Positions 47,885 to 59,467 of a DNA stretch of 64,000 nucleotides are shown here, piece by piece. Each line of letters opens with the position of its first letter. The stretch's first letter is position 1. A program made the position numbers and the translations under genes. The notes under the pieces were generated by a model that saw only the letters and a list, made by a program, of their open reading frames with translations, did not search any database and had not been told where the DNA came from. Origin of the DNA: Cordia subcordata (lineage: Eukaryota > Streptophyta > Magnoliopsida > Boraginales > Cordiaceae); contig JAPTOF010000015.1 of assembly GCA_028554755.1 (NCBI GenBank), positions 14,855,001 through 14,919,000 of the forward strand. The letters run 5' to 3'.

Positions 47885-48017
47885 CCTTATAATCAATCAA
47901 CCAGACCTTTTTGCATGTGCGGGAGAGAATAAGAAGAGAAATCAAATGAGATAGAGATTGAGCTTCGGGTGGAACATACACGTACATATATGTATATGGT
48001 TGGGGTTAGAGAAGTGA

Positions 48018-48037
48018 CCAATGTGAGAGACCACGTG
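48018..48037 (+). promoter_or_regulatory. G-box with a near-ERSE (CCAAT-N8-CCACG)
   Basis: On the plus strand ccaat is followed after eight bases by ccacgtg, which contains the G-box cacgtg (48032-48037). The ER-stress element requires nine bases between its halves, so this is a near match on the opposite strand to PDI. It lies about 135-155 bases upstream of the PDI start. Confidence 0.4.
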
Positions 48038-48051
48038 AGGTGGTCATCTGA

Positions 48052-48070
48052 CGTGGAGGATGCTAATTGG
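48052..48070 (-). promoter_or_regulatory. ER stress response element (ERSE-I) of the PDI gene
   Basis: On the PDI coding strand the sequence is CCAAT-tagcatcct-CCACG, an exact CCAAT-N9-CCACG match, 168-186 bases upstream of the ATG. The CCACG half overlaps an ACGT core (TGACGTGG on the plus strand, 48049-48056), a bZIP-type unfolded-protein-response site. This pairing is known to be bound by NF-Y with ER-stress bZIP factors (bZIP28/bZIP60 in plants), so it fits ER-stress induction of PDI. Confidence 0.75.
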
Positions 48071-48240
48071 GTGCAATTGTTAATTGTGATGTAATTACCA
48101 TTATTACACCTCTATTTTGCGGAATCTCATCCCTAAATTAATATTTCAAAACGCTCACACATAGAATTTTGTTTTTCGTTTCAATTTGCCGTTGTTTTTT
48201 GACCTTTTCATTATTATGCACCCACGTCTTTAGCTTTAAA

Positions 48241-48467
48241 GTCTGTTTGGATTGTTTTTCTAATAAAGAAATACTTATTTTTATTTAAAAAATATAATTT
48301 TTACAATAAATATTTGAATTTGATTTCAAGAAAAAATTAAAACTTCTCCAAAAAGTTCAATTTTTAATTTTTTGTAAAAGTCAGAATTTTTAACGTTTTA
48401 AAAAGATACATGTTTTTCAAACATTTAAAAGAAAAAACGCTTTTAAAAAAAGTCAATCCAGACGAAC
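48241..48467. mobile_element. Possible 227-bp MITE upstream of PDI
   Basis: The left end gtctgtttggattg and the complement of the right end (gttcgtctggattg) match at about 10 of 14 positions. Subterminal runs such as aaaaagtcaa and ttttaaaaaa fit the 'tttggatt' MITE family, also hinted at near 22940 and 58710. No target duplication was found. Confidence 0.45.
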
Positions 48468-49891
48468 TCTTATACTCAATAAGAGTATAACTAGTGCAAT
48501 GTACTAGGCGGAAGTGTTTTTAATGTGTTTATTTATTATTAATAATTATCTTTATAGTTTATATAAAATAAAAATAAATATATTTTTAAAATTTAACCTT
48601 TAATCAGTACTTAATACTAATTATGTTTTCATGGGATATTCTTTTTGTATATAATATATATAGATCCATTTGACAAAGTCCTCTATTAAAAATATAAAAA
48701 AAAATAAAAGGAAGCCGTACTTTTGAATATTTTATTAATTACTCAAAAACAAAGTTAAAAAAACGGAGGAAGTTGCAATGGTTGACATGCAAATGCAAAT
48801 ACAAAATTTAGAGATTTGAGTCGGTAGTAGCTTACCAAGTCTTCATTTTTTTGGGGCAGAGCGTGCCAATTCAACATTTGCAACCAATCTAAGAAAAATA
48901 AACAACGTGGGACGGATAGCCTACCTTTATTACCCATCTAAGATACATAAACAGGGTGTAGGGATGGCCTATACCACCATTCCCACCGCATATCTCATCC
49001 ATAGTAGAAATAATATATTTGTTGAGTTGTGGCTTAAATGCGGAACTCAAACTAATATTAGAGACAGTTAAAAGTTTTAGGGTGAATCTAAGTTCTAGTT
49101 ACGACAGAATTAATGTAAAAGAAAATCTTTAGGCTTGTTTGATTTTTGTTTTTGTTTATTATTTTGAGAACTTTAAAATATATTTCAAAAATAGTTTTCG
49201 AGAACAAAACATTAAAAAAAAACCTATCTAAGAACTTTGTTCTTGAAACAGTTTTAAAACTTTGAAAAAACAAAAACTTTGTTTGGATGATTTGCATTAA
49301 AAACATCCCGAGTTTTATCTAAGATTGTATTGTAATATAATTTATTATCATAATAATATATAAAAGATTAAAAATAAATAAAAGTCATTATAGTGCTAAT
49401 TAAATGTAATGTTAGGCACAAAGTTGAGATCTTGCACAATAAACAAAAATCTAACAATTGTAATAATTTTATAAAAAAATTCTAAATTTAAATTTATTAC
49501 TAAATTTAGACCAGACAAAGAAATCATCCTTCAATTTTTTAATTTAGGCATAAGTTCAATTATTTACGACATTAAACAATCAATAACCAAAAGCTTATCA
49601 CCAACCGCAAACATCATCATATATTCATATATCAAGGATTTTTTATTTTTATTTTTTAACGATAGAAGGGGAGAGACAATTCCCCGAGATTTCATTGACT
49701 ACCCAAAAAGTGTATACATATGGAAAGCATTTGAAAATCTGAGCCAAAATGAGAGAAAGCCTCTAAGTTCCCTTTCTTCTTTCAGAGATGAATTGCACCT
49801 CAACTTCAGAATCCTATTCAATCCAAAATTTTTTGCAATATCACTGTTCAATTGCAGGTTTGTGCTAGAAAACCGGTTTCATGTAAACTTT
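48468..49891. other. AT-rich spacer, no gene seen
   Basis: Short frames only. 'Tttgtttttgtttattattttgaga' type sequence near 49139-49300 looks like decayed MITE interior. Nothing else is supported. Confidence 0.5.
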
Positions 49892-50849
49892 GGGCTCGTT
49901 TGGTAATGCTGTCAAAAATTTTAAAAATAAAAACCAGAATCACAAATAAAAAACTGCCAACAACAATTAAAAATAGAAATTGTAAATGCGTTTCGTTAAA
50001 TTACATAATTTATAAACAAAAACCAAAAACGTGTTTGGTTGTCCGTAGTTTACAAACTATTTTTATCTCCCATTTTTTATTTTAATATTTTATATTAAAT
50101 AGAACACATGAAAATATTTGAGAATATTTTGTAAAAGAACAATGAGAATATTTTAAAATTGATTTATTTTCTTTAAGATTATAATTTCAAAAAATAAGTT
50201 TAATTATTTGAAAATATATTTTTATTTTCATTTTTGAATTTTTAAAAATAATTTTAATTTATTAATTTATTTTTTAAATGTTTTTAAAACAATTTTTTAA
50301 TAATTATCTTTACAAATAATTATAAAAAATTATTTTATTTCAATTCTTAAAATATTTTTAATTTTCTAAAAATAATCATAATTTATTAAAATAAATTTTT
50401 GAAAATAATTTTAGTTTATTAAAAAATTTTTAATTTATTAAATTTATTTTAAAATATTTTAATTTATTAAAATTATATTCAAAATATTATTTAATTATTT
50501 TTGAAATTTTATTTCATAAAATTAATTGTATTTTTTTAAAATATTTTTCTAAGATATATTTTGAAAAAATATTTTTAAATAATTTTAATAATTATTTTTC
50601 AAAAAAAATTAACGTGTTCATATTAATAAAGATAATTCTAAAAATTATTTACCACAGAGTGAATAAAAATTTTGAAAACTTGTTACCACAACATGAGAAA
50701 ACCACTTTTTCTTGTTTACCAAAGTTGCAAAAATAGGTTGTTGTTTTTTGTTTTTTCCATAAAATGAAAATAGAAACAAACGAACTGGTTTTCAAATTTT
50801 GTGCAACAAAAACAGAAAACCAAAAACAACAATGATACCAAACGAGCCC
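49892..50849. mobile_element. 958-bp AT-rich element with GGGCTCGTTTGGTA inverted ends
   Basis: The left end gggctcgtttggtaatg and the complement of the right end (gggctcgtttggtatc) are perfect over the first 14 bases. TTT flanks both sides, which could be a 3-bp target duplication within T runs. The middle (about 50060-50640) is extremely AT-rich with repeated aaaataatttt-like runs and no coding capacity. A second terminus of the same family lies at 17679-17704. Confidence 0.75.
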
Positions 50850-53749
50850 TTTGTTTTTTTCAAGTTTCAGCACTCCAAAAATTGTTGCAATATCATTTGT
50901 CACCTCTCCAAAATTTTCCACTGAGAAGGTTAGCATCCACCAGTTGCATAATCATTCTCTTCACTTGCCAAATGACTCTTTATCATACACCTAGGATGAA
51001 TTCAGAGTCATACTATGATAAAAGCAACTCTAAATGCATTAAAAACACGCATAAATTGGAGATGGAGAGGTTCATCTCAACAATTGTGCTTAATTACAAC
51101 CCTGCTATTGAGCAAGATGTGGAAATTTCTTAATTAATAAATGACGAGCAACATAACATGACAAAATATCTAGATATTGCAGCTAAAAGAAAGGATTCTA
51201 TGAAAGCAAATTGGCAATTCAATTACTCAAATGCAAGTATCATCAATATATCCTCAGTTATTACGTGAGATTACAAGAAGCTCCAAATATGTAGAAGTTA
51301 CAGAAGTCAAAATATTTGCCATCACAATGTATTACTCAAACCATTATCTATTGAGCAACATAAACACTCACTTAGAATACTGGTTTTCAAATTGCAAAAC
51401 CATTCCCACTCTTTGCTCATAATATATGCACCTAACGAAAGTAAAAAGCACCCTCCAGAAATGTGTAGCGTAGAAAGGATAGATAAGTGGAGAGAGAAAT
51501 TGCGGTAAAATTCTTTGCCATTGTCATAGCTTGTCTATTACAAAAGTGCCATTAATGAGATAGGTGTTCTCCATATGTTGATAGAGTAGTAATATCGCCG
51601 TGTGACGCACGGCTATATTGCCCAATGATATTGTAATATAAAATTTAAATTATATAATAAATAGTTATTAAAAAATTTAATAATCTTATAAGAAGTCAAA
51701 TAAGTTGTCTTTATATTTACACATCTCTTTGTAAAAATTGAAACTAGAAAAAGTCTCAATTTTATCTCTTTGCTATTTTGACAAATTTGAGATAATATTG
51801 ATTACAAAGTGGGGGAAAAAAATCGTAGAATTAAAAGGGTGGGTGAATATAAGGGTTGGAATATCTATTTTTCCTTTTTTTTTTTTTGGATTTTACTTGA
51901 TCAAATCGAATTAGAATTTCATATGTAAAATTTTTATAGAAATGAAATTAAAAAGTTAAATTTTTTTATTCTCATAAGTAATTTAATATAAGTTCAGATG
52001 ATTTTACAATTATTTAAACTCACGTAATTGTAATTTAAAAGAACTTAAACTTTTTATATTTAATTTTCTTCAACTTTTCATATCTTTTTATATTTAATCC
52101 CAATTAGCACAATGGGATTTAATAAAAAAACAAAAACACATAAGGAAAAAGATAATGAGAAACTCGAAGACCAAAAACCAGAGTATTTAAATTATAATTG
52201 AGTTTTATAATTTTTATTACCTAATTGGATAGTTTACTTTTGTTCTTGAAGTTTAAAATTCTAAATCTAAAAATTCAAAAACATGGATCAATTTTCACTC
52301 TTATGTGAAAGCCAAAATCTATTTTCAAATTTAGTCTAAATTAGCACAATACGATTTAACATATCTATATTTGTTTTAAATCTAGTCTAAATTAATAAAC
52401 CTAAAACCTAAATGCCCAAAAATATTCAAGTTTTACGATTTTAAATGTTTAACTTAATAGTTTTTTAGCTCTAAAAGTTCAAATATTGGAATGTGAAAAT
52501 TCAATTGAATTCCCATATCTAACCCTGATCGAATTTTTTTATATAGTTTTTTTGACTTGGATTGAAAAAAAATTAAAAATTTCATAGTAGAAATAAAAAA
52601 GAGAGTGCACATTATTTTAATTGAGAAATAAAGGAAAGAAAGATAAAGTAGATATAAGATTATTTAATGGAAAAGTTTCTTTGATTTTAATAATAAAAAT
52701 TTAAAAATTTAAAAATTTGAACTCAAAAACTCAAACTAATTCTCTTAACCTGATTTGAGTTTTATGACTTTTAATACCTAATCATTTTTTATCCCAAAAC
52801 TCAAAATATTAAAAATTTAAACCAATATTTGCCTTAGAAAAAAGTTGAAATATGTGATTAAAGAAAAAAAGTAAGAAAAGAAAGAACAAATCATTTTGCT
52901 AGGGAAGGAAAAAGGGCAAAAAAGAGTAAATATAGAATTATAATTGTGTCATGATAAATATAAAAATTACAAACTTGCCAATACAAATATGCAAATTTTC
53001 ATTGATAATGCCTTTTTTAAAATTTATTACAACATTGCCATTTTTTTGGTAGTATTCATTTATGGAGAAGAACTATGAGTGAATAGTGCTCAAAAAAGTG
53101 ATTTTTTTTTAAAAATATTAGTGGAGATACTTGAAAACAACTTTTCATTGTTCTTGTTTTTTGGTTTTTAAAACAGTTTTTAAAACTAAGAATAAAAAAG
53201 AACACTTTCCAAGCATTTTTTTTATTTTTAAAAACTAAAAACGGTTTTTAAAAACTGTAACCAAACAAGCTCTTTCTCTTGTAGGATAAAGAACTCTCTC
53301 CTACAAGTAGGACCTTAGGTCACGCTCCAAAAACTTAAGGCTCAAGACACCGTGGATCAAGAGAAGAGCAAATCATTCAAAGCACTAGATACTGCAAATT
53401 ATTGAAATAAACTATACACTCCAATATATAAAGAAAACTCCACATGAATTGTTACAAGTTATTGCCAAACCAACACACCTAACATGGACCAATCAATGTC
53501 TCAATTAAGAATCAATCACGATCATATCAAATTGTAGGTATGAGGCTCTCATTGGCGCACATGTTATGGATACAAGGCCCCACGAGCTCACATGATAGGG
53601 GTATGCGCCCCACAAATATAGCCCTAGTGTTACGAGTATTACATTCGTTCCAATCCTATCAGAGGAGATAGCCATTGTAAGCTCCATGAATGAGGGTTTG
53701 TAGCCATGCAAAAAGTCATCATTGAATGTGCCAAAGTGCTTCAAGTAGC
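50850..53749. other. AT-rich spacer, no gene seen
   Basis: A 110-codon frame at 50801-51133 straddles the MITE end and has no motif. A short hairpin gccgtg-tgacg-cacggc sits at about 51598-51614. From 51620 to 53280 the sequence is strongly AT-rich. 'Aaccaaacaagctc' near 53260 looks like another decayed MITE end. No RNA gene was recognised. Confidence 0.5.
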
Positions 53750-55206
53750 GACAGGCTATGGATACTAAATATTTTGCTCTTACAAGTAATGGAACTCGGA
53801 TTTTTGTTCCAAAACCTAATGCTACAAATATAATTACATGTAAATGGGTGCTTTAGATATAAAGCTCATTTGGTTGCTAAGCCTTTTCACAAAGAAGAAG
53901 GTGTCAACTATGTTGAAACATTTAGCCCAGTGATCAAGCCCACTAATATACGGCTAATTTTGATAATTGTTGTCTCTTTAAATTGGAAAATTAGGCAAAT
54001 TGATGCGAATAATGCCATTCGACATGAATTGTTGCATGAAGACATTTACATGGCTAAATCACCTGGATATATTAATACTACATATCTTAATTATGTTTGT
54101 AAACTACGTAAGGCTATTTATGGTCTTAAACAAGCTCCATAAGCTTGGTTTTTGAGACTCAATTCTTTTCTTTATTGGCAAGGTTTTATGACAGCAAATC
54201 AGACACTTCACTATTTCTGGGGCATGAGTCCATGACCCTTTTATTTATTTTGAAATATATGGATGACACTATTCTTATAGGTGGCTTCTCCAACTATAAT
54301 TGCATCTTTTATCTCTTTGCTGCATTATCAATTGACCTTAAAAGATATGGGTCCATTGTCCTATTTTCTGGGAATTTAGATGGCACGTCATGATCATGGA
54401 ATCTTGCTTTGACACAAAAATATATACATGATCTTCTTGCCAATGCAAATTTAGAAGGAGCAAAATATCCATAACTTTTTCCCCTCTCGGACATTAACTC
54501 AAGATCTTGGTGACCTTTTTCCAGATCCCAATCTCTATCGCAACATTATAAGTAGTTTGCAGTACCTCATAGTTACACAACTGGACATCAATTTTGCAAT
54601 TAGTAACTCTGTCAATTTATGCATTCACCTATAGAAAGACATTGGTCAGTAGTAAAGAGGGTCCTATGTTATCTTAAAGGCACTAACACTGGGATTATTT
54701 ATCAAATGTTCAGCTCATTTATCTTTGCATGCCTATTCCAACTCGGATGGGGTAGCTTGTCAAGATGATCACCACAACACGCCTGGGGATTGCATCTACT
54801 TGGGCTCTAACTTAATCTCTTGGTCTGCAAAGAAACAAAAAATAGTGTTGCGATCCAGCACAAATGCTTAATAGAGCGCGATTGCCTTTGCCATAAGCAA
54901 GCGATGTTGGCTAAGATCACTCCTTGAAGAAATTAAAAATGATGTTCTCAGTTATCCTTACTTGTCGTGTAAAAATGTTGGTGCCATTCATCTTACAGTC
55001 AATCCAGCTTTGCATGCATGTACAAGCACATAAAGTTGGATGTTCATCTTATTAATGACAAAGTAGCAAGTGGCATTTTTAAAATCAAATATATGTCATT
55101 AGTAGATAAACTAGCAGGCATCATGGCCAAAGCTCTTTTCGACACAAGATTTAGTTGGCTATGATTCAAGCTTGTGGTACATAGTCTAGCTTTGCTTAAG
55201 GGGGCA
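53750..55206 (+). pseudogene. Decayed copia pol fragment (reverse transcriptase to RNase H)
   Basis: Plus-strand blocks in shifting frames match the 3' half of copia pol: TSNGTRIFVPKPNATNIITCKWV (in parts, 53770), LVAKPFHKEEGVNYVETFSPV (in parts, 53867), YVCKLRKAIYGLKQAP then a stop (54096-54142), YMDDTILIG (the YxDD active site, about 54256), SAKKQK near 54822 (RNase H region) and VDKLAGIMAKALF (about 55100). It ends with an LKG-like terminus and a purine run (aagggggca, 55198-55206) directly before 'tgatacacg', which could be the start of a 3' LTR at 55207. Gag, integrase and a 5' LTR are not seen. It differs from the 9-14 kb element. Confidence 0.8.
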
Positions 55207-55535
55207 TGATACACGACATATTAATCTGCTCATGAATTTTCACTTTGTGCTTAGTTTTATGACATATTTATTGTGTTTGTACTTATTCTTATATAACTTC
55301 ATAGGCAGAGCATATTTAACTAATTGTGTTAATTCTTTGCTTACATGGTATTTTTTATCTTTTCAAATGTTAGGTGACATTTTCTTTTATAACGTATGTG
55401 GATTTTTTATATGAAATTATAAATCTACATAACATATACGCATGAACTTATTAATTATAAACGATCATTTACATGTACATCTATATATAAAATTTGGTTT
55501 TTTTTTTGGGTGAGATATGGGAATATACATTAATC

Positions 55536-55577
<42 letters not shown>

Positions 55578-56179
55578 TATTGTTACTAGGTATAAAAACT
55601 TCCATATATATATATATTTAATATTTGAAAATTTAAATTAAGTGTACATTTTAAGTATTAAAAAAATAAAAAATTTAAATAAATCACAATAAATTGTAAA
55701 ATAACATATTGCAATTTATAGATTTATAGTTTCTAAATGAGCAAATTTATTTTTCGTTTCTAAAGAGAGCATATATTTATAGATTTATTTATTGGTTTAT
55801 TGTTATTCATTTAAATTTCTTATTTTTTAATACTCGAACAACACAGTGAGTTTACATTTTAAAAATTTTAAACATATATAAACTTTTAAAGTAGTAACAA
55901 AAGAATATGTAGATTATTATATATTCCAATTGCGCACAAAGAAAATGTCCAAAATTTTTATACGTACACAAATACGAAATAACTTATAATTTATAAGTTT
56001 GGGTATGCCTATGCCACATAAATTTGGGATGTCTGGTGGGAAAATCCACCTAAGCCATGAAAAAAATAAATAAATAAAATAGCACATAAGATGTGAAAAG
56101 CAAAAAAAATGCAACACAGGCAAAAAAAAAAAATTTAAGACCTTATTAATGGTGTGTAAAAGGGATTGCATGTGTTGCA
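55207..56179. other. AT-rich spacer, possible start of a copia 3' LTR
   Basis: If the purine tract at 55198-55206 is genuine, an LTR starts at 55207 (tgatacacgaca), but its end cannot be fixed without a second copy. A (ta)n/(tg)n tract lies at about 55537-55580. No gene is seen. Confidence 0.4.
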
Positions 56180-56480
56180 CCCTAAACGTTTTTCACACAC
56201 TTAGTATTGTGCACCACACAGTGGTACATTCATAACTTTGTTATTATAGGTTTACGATTTTATTCTATATGTTCACAACTTTTAATTATTTACATGTCGC
56301 ATGTTATATATTTATAGTTTTAACACTTTATATTCAAAACTTTTAATTGTTCATAATTTACTTATCTATTATATGTTCAAAATGAGAAATTACATGCTTA
56401 CGGGTCTTTTAGATATGTTCATAATTTGTGAATGATATGTTCATAATTTGTAAACGATTTCAAAGCTCGTAGTCGGAAGT
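56180..56480 (+). repeat. Second block of the 'TTCACAAT' AT-rich repeat
   Basis: Units such as tatgttcacaacttttaatt, atgttcataatttgtgaatg and ttcataatttactt match the 3495-4235 array in motif, period and orientation (for example the shared phrase ttttaattatttacat). It indicates a dispersed family. Confidence 0.6.
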
Positions 56481-57371
56481 GTTCTCGGTATCTGATCGAG
56501 GATTGAATTTTTTTATTGTGCTAGTCAACTTGAGAAGAGTGAACTCGTTAATTTTCACGTTGATCCAATGTTCAGATTGTGAGGACTATAAGACAATGCA
56601 CTATGCACCTATGGGTGTACTATAATACGAGTGTACGGTATAATTTACGTGTGTAAAATGATATATTTTCATAAGTTCAAGCCATTTTGTTAAAGATTTT
56701 AAAATTCAAACTCTTATTTTCATATTTTACAAATTTTAAACCTTAAAATCAACTTTTTTTTCTCCGAATAAAAAATTAATGCAAAAAACTATTTATTTTT
56801 TGTAGCAAAAAAAGACATAAATGACTAATGACCACACGAAGACACAGGTGAAAGTAAAAGGTCCTTCCATAGCATCTAGCAGAAAGGTCTCGAACAAGCA
56901 AACAATTAGATTTTTTTTCTTTTCTTTTTCTTTCTTTTTCTCTATTTTTGGTACTAATAATAGACTCACTCCTCATCTTCCTACTCTTACTCTTCATACT
57001 ATTTCAGGTCAGTCTCAATTTTATTATATTTTCTTTTTCTGCTCCATGTTTCCTTTTAATTCCTTTTTTTTTTTCCTCTTTTACTTTTGTGAGCTGTTTA
57101 ACTTCGTTGGTTGATTTTCTTCGATTTATTTTACGGTTTCTTAACTATATTGTTGCATCTTTTCTTTTCGTTTCTTTTTTTTTTTTTACTGTTTGATGAT
57201 GAACTTGATAAATCGTGAATAAAATTGCATTGCATTGATAGGGCATCTCCTATTTGTTAAATTGATAAAGCAAAAAAGTATATTGAATTTTAATTTTTAA
57301 TTTCACCTCTTCAGGTAAAGATTTTTTTTTTTGGGGTTAAAATAGTAATTAGGAAAGTTGTTAAGGTCATA
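56481..57371. other. Upstream region of the RING-CH gene, possible leader exon
   Basis: A pyrimidine-rich stretch (about 56915-57007: tttctttttct, cctcatcttcctactctt) ends in atttcag|gtcagt, which could be a leader exon with its donor at 57008. This is weak without transcript data. No coding sequence is seen. Confidence 0.3.
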
Positions 57372-58327
57372 GTTAGAGAAAACGACTAAAATGTCCTCTT
57401 TTTATAAGTTATATACTAAAATGGCAAACTTTGTAAAGAAATGAGTAAAATGCCCACCTTCTTGAAATCGTGTCTTGAAGACACGTTTTTTAGCAGTAAC
57501 TACGTGCCTTGTCACGAGATGACGTGGAAGATATTTGTCACGTTAAAATCGTGTCTCGAAGAAACACTTTTAAAATCGTGTCGCGAAGAAACACTTTCAA
57601 TTTTTATTTTATTTTATTTTATTTACTAAAATCGTGCTTTAGAGACATGCTTTTTTTACGCTTCATTTTTTTAATATTTTTTCTCATAGAAATTGAAGGT
57701 AAATAAAAAAAAGCATTAGAAAAATTAAGGTAAGTGAAAGGTTTCTAAAATAATAATGAAAATTGGAAGTGTGTCTTGTAGACAAGGTTAGATGTATATT
57801 GATCATATATGCCCATAGACATTATTCTAACTTAAGAAGAAGAAGTAAGAAGAAGTTAACTTCTTAAATTATGTGTTTTAGGCTTAGTTGATTTTAAATT
57901 ATGTGTCCGAGTCATTCATTTTCATTGTATTTTAAAAACCTCTCACTTACCCTTAATATTTCTAATGCATTTTATTTAGTTATTTTTCCTTCAATTTCTA
58001 TGAGCAAAAATATAAAAGAATGAAACTTAAAAAAAACATGTCTCTAAGACACGATTTTAGTAAAATAAAAATTGAAAGTGTGTCTTGTAGACACGATTTT
58101 GAAAGTGTGTCTTCGAGACACGATTTTGAAAGTGTGTCCTCGAAACACAATTTCAACGTGACTAATATCTTCCACGTCATCTCTTGACAAGGCACGTAGT
58201 TACTGTTGAAAAACGTGTCTTCAAGACACGATTTCAAAAAGGTGGTTATTTTGTTCATTTCTTTGCAAAGTTTGTCATTTTAGTATATAATTTATAAAAA
58301 GGGGCCATTTTGGTCGTTTTCTTGTCA
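57372..58327. mobile_element. Foldback element with long inverted arms and nested palindromes
   Basis: Two arms of about 390-410 bp (57372-57764 and 57917-58327) are inverted copies around a loop of about 150 bp. Matching landmarks, left versus complement of right, are aaaacgac-aaaatg, ttatatactaaaatg, caaactttg, cgtgtcttgaagacacg, acgtgccttgt, gacgtggaagata, ctcatagaaattgaagg, gcattagaaa and aagtga-aggtttt. Each arm also carries five spaced copies of a short palindromic unit, best seen as cgtgtcttgaagacacg (perfect except for its centre base). No protein is encoded. The form fits a foldback or long-inverted-repeat MITE. It lies between a possible leader exon and the RING-CH coding region. 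Confidence 0.85.
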
Positions 58328-59467
58328 CAGTTACTTATATATGCATACACACTGAAATGTTACTGAAGATGATGATATTATTGACTTAAATTCTGAGAAT
58401 TTAATGTGATGGCATATGGTTTTCTGGATCAGAATTTAGTGTATTTTTCGAAATCTAAATCTTCTGCAAATGCTTATCTTTTGGTTCCGTGGAATTCCCT
58501 ATGTAGAAAATGACAATGTGATGTGTTTCTTTGTGTACTAATTTGAAAAACAGCTTTTTTTTGAGAAGTTAAAAATTCTGACTTCTTAAAAAGTCGTATT
58601 TGATCTTTTCTCAGTGTTTAACTTTTTTGCAAGTCAAATTAAATAGTTATTGCAAATTTAATGTCACTTTTTTAAGGAAAAAAGTGTTTTTCGATTAAAA
58701 AAAGTCAATCGAAACAGGCCCTAAATGTCTAAGTCTGTCCAGGAAGTATGAAAAAGAAGCTATAGGATAATATGCGACATTCTTGTAGCAGTTTATATCA
58801 ACTTATATTGCAATTTTCTTAAATTTGTAATGCAAATTTTCAACTTTAGTGTCATAAGACCTAACAGTTATAAAGCTTAATTATGACTCTATAGGGGGTG
58901 AAACATGGTAAATCAATGTATTACTCCACAAGGTAGCCTACTTGTATTATTTCAGTGTGTTATTTGATAATAAATGAGAGAATTTCTAGTTGATGTCACT
59001 TCACATATTGGTAGATTTAATCTCTGGTTGTCACTTCATGTATTGGTATCTTTTGATGCCCTAGGATTTCTTAAGTTCTGTTTTCAAATTTCTTAGTTTC
59101 TTTTTTTTCCTCTGCTTCTTTGGGTTCTTCCTTGTCCGTTCTCTAAAATAGGGTCTCTTTTTGATCAGGCAGAACACTGATACAGCTCAAGGAGTTCCAG
59201 AATCATCTCAGTCAAGGTGTGGTAGACTTGAGGTTTTGCAAGGCATGCATTTCTCTTTGGACTCAATTGCATAAAGTTTCACATTCTTGTCTGCCCTTCC
59301 ACTACAAGTACTTATTCTTGCTAACACTTCCCATCTCCTTCGTTCTAAAATCTGAGTTTCTGCTAATATAGTACATCGTCTTATAATATGTATCCTGGTG
59401 AAATAAGCCTCTTGCGGAAGTCTTATGGTTATTGGGTTTTTCTAGTTTCATAAGTTTCCCAAATGTG
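58328..59467. other. 5' flank or leader of the RING-CH gene
   Basis: A tract near 58555-58725 ending 'agtcaatcgaaacaggccct' resembles a decayed MITE of the 'tttggatt' type. Candidate leader exons are 59169-59215 (ttgatcag|gcaga ... gtcaag|gtgtgg) and from 59445 (ttctag|tttcat) to the start codon. These are splice-site guesses only. Confidence 0.35.

Noticed and set aside
51598..51614. Hairpin gccgtg/cacggc as a Helitron 3' end
   Set aside because: No CTRR terminus follows the hairpin and no TC start was found upstream.
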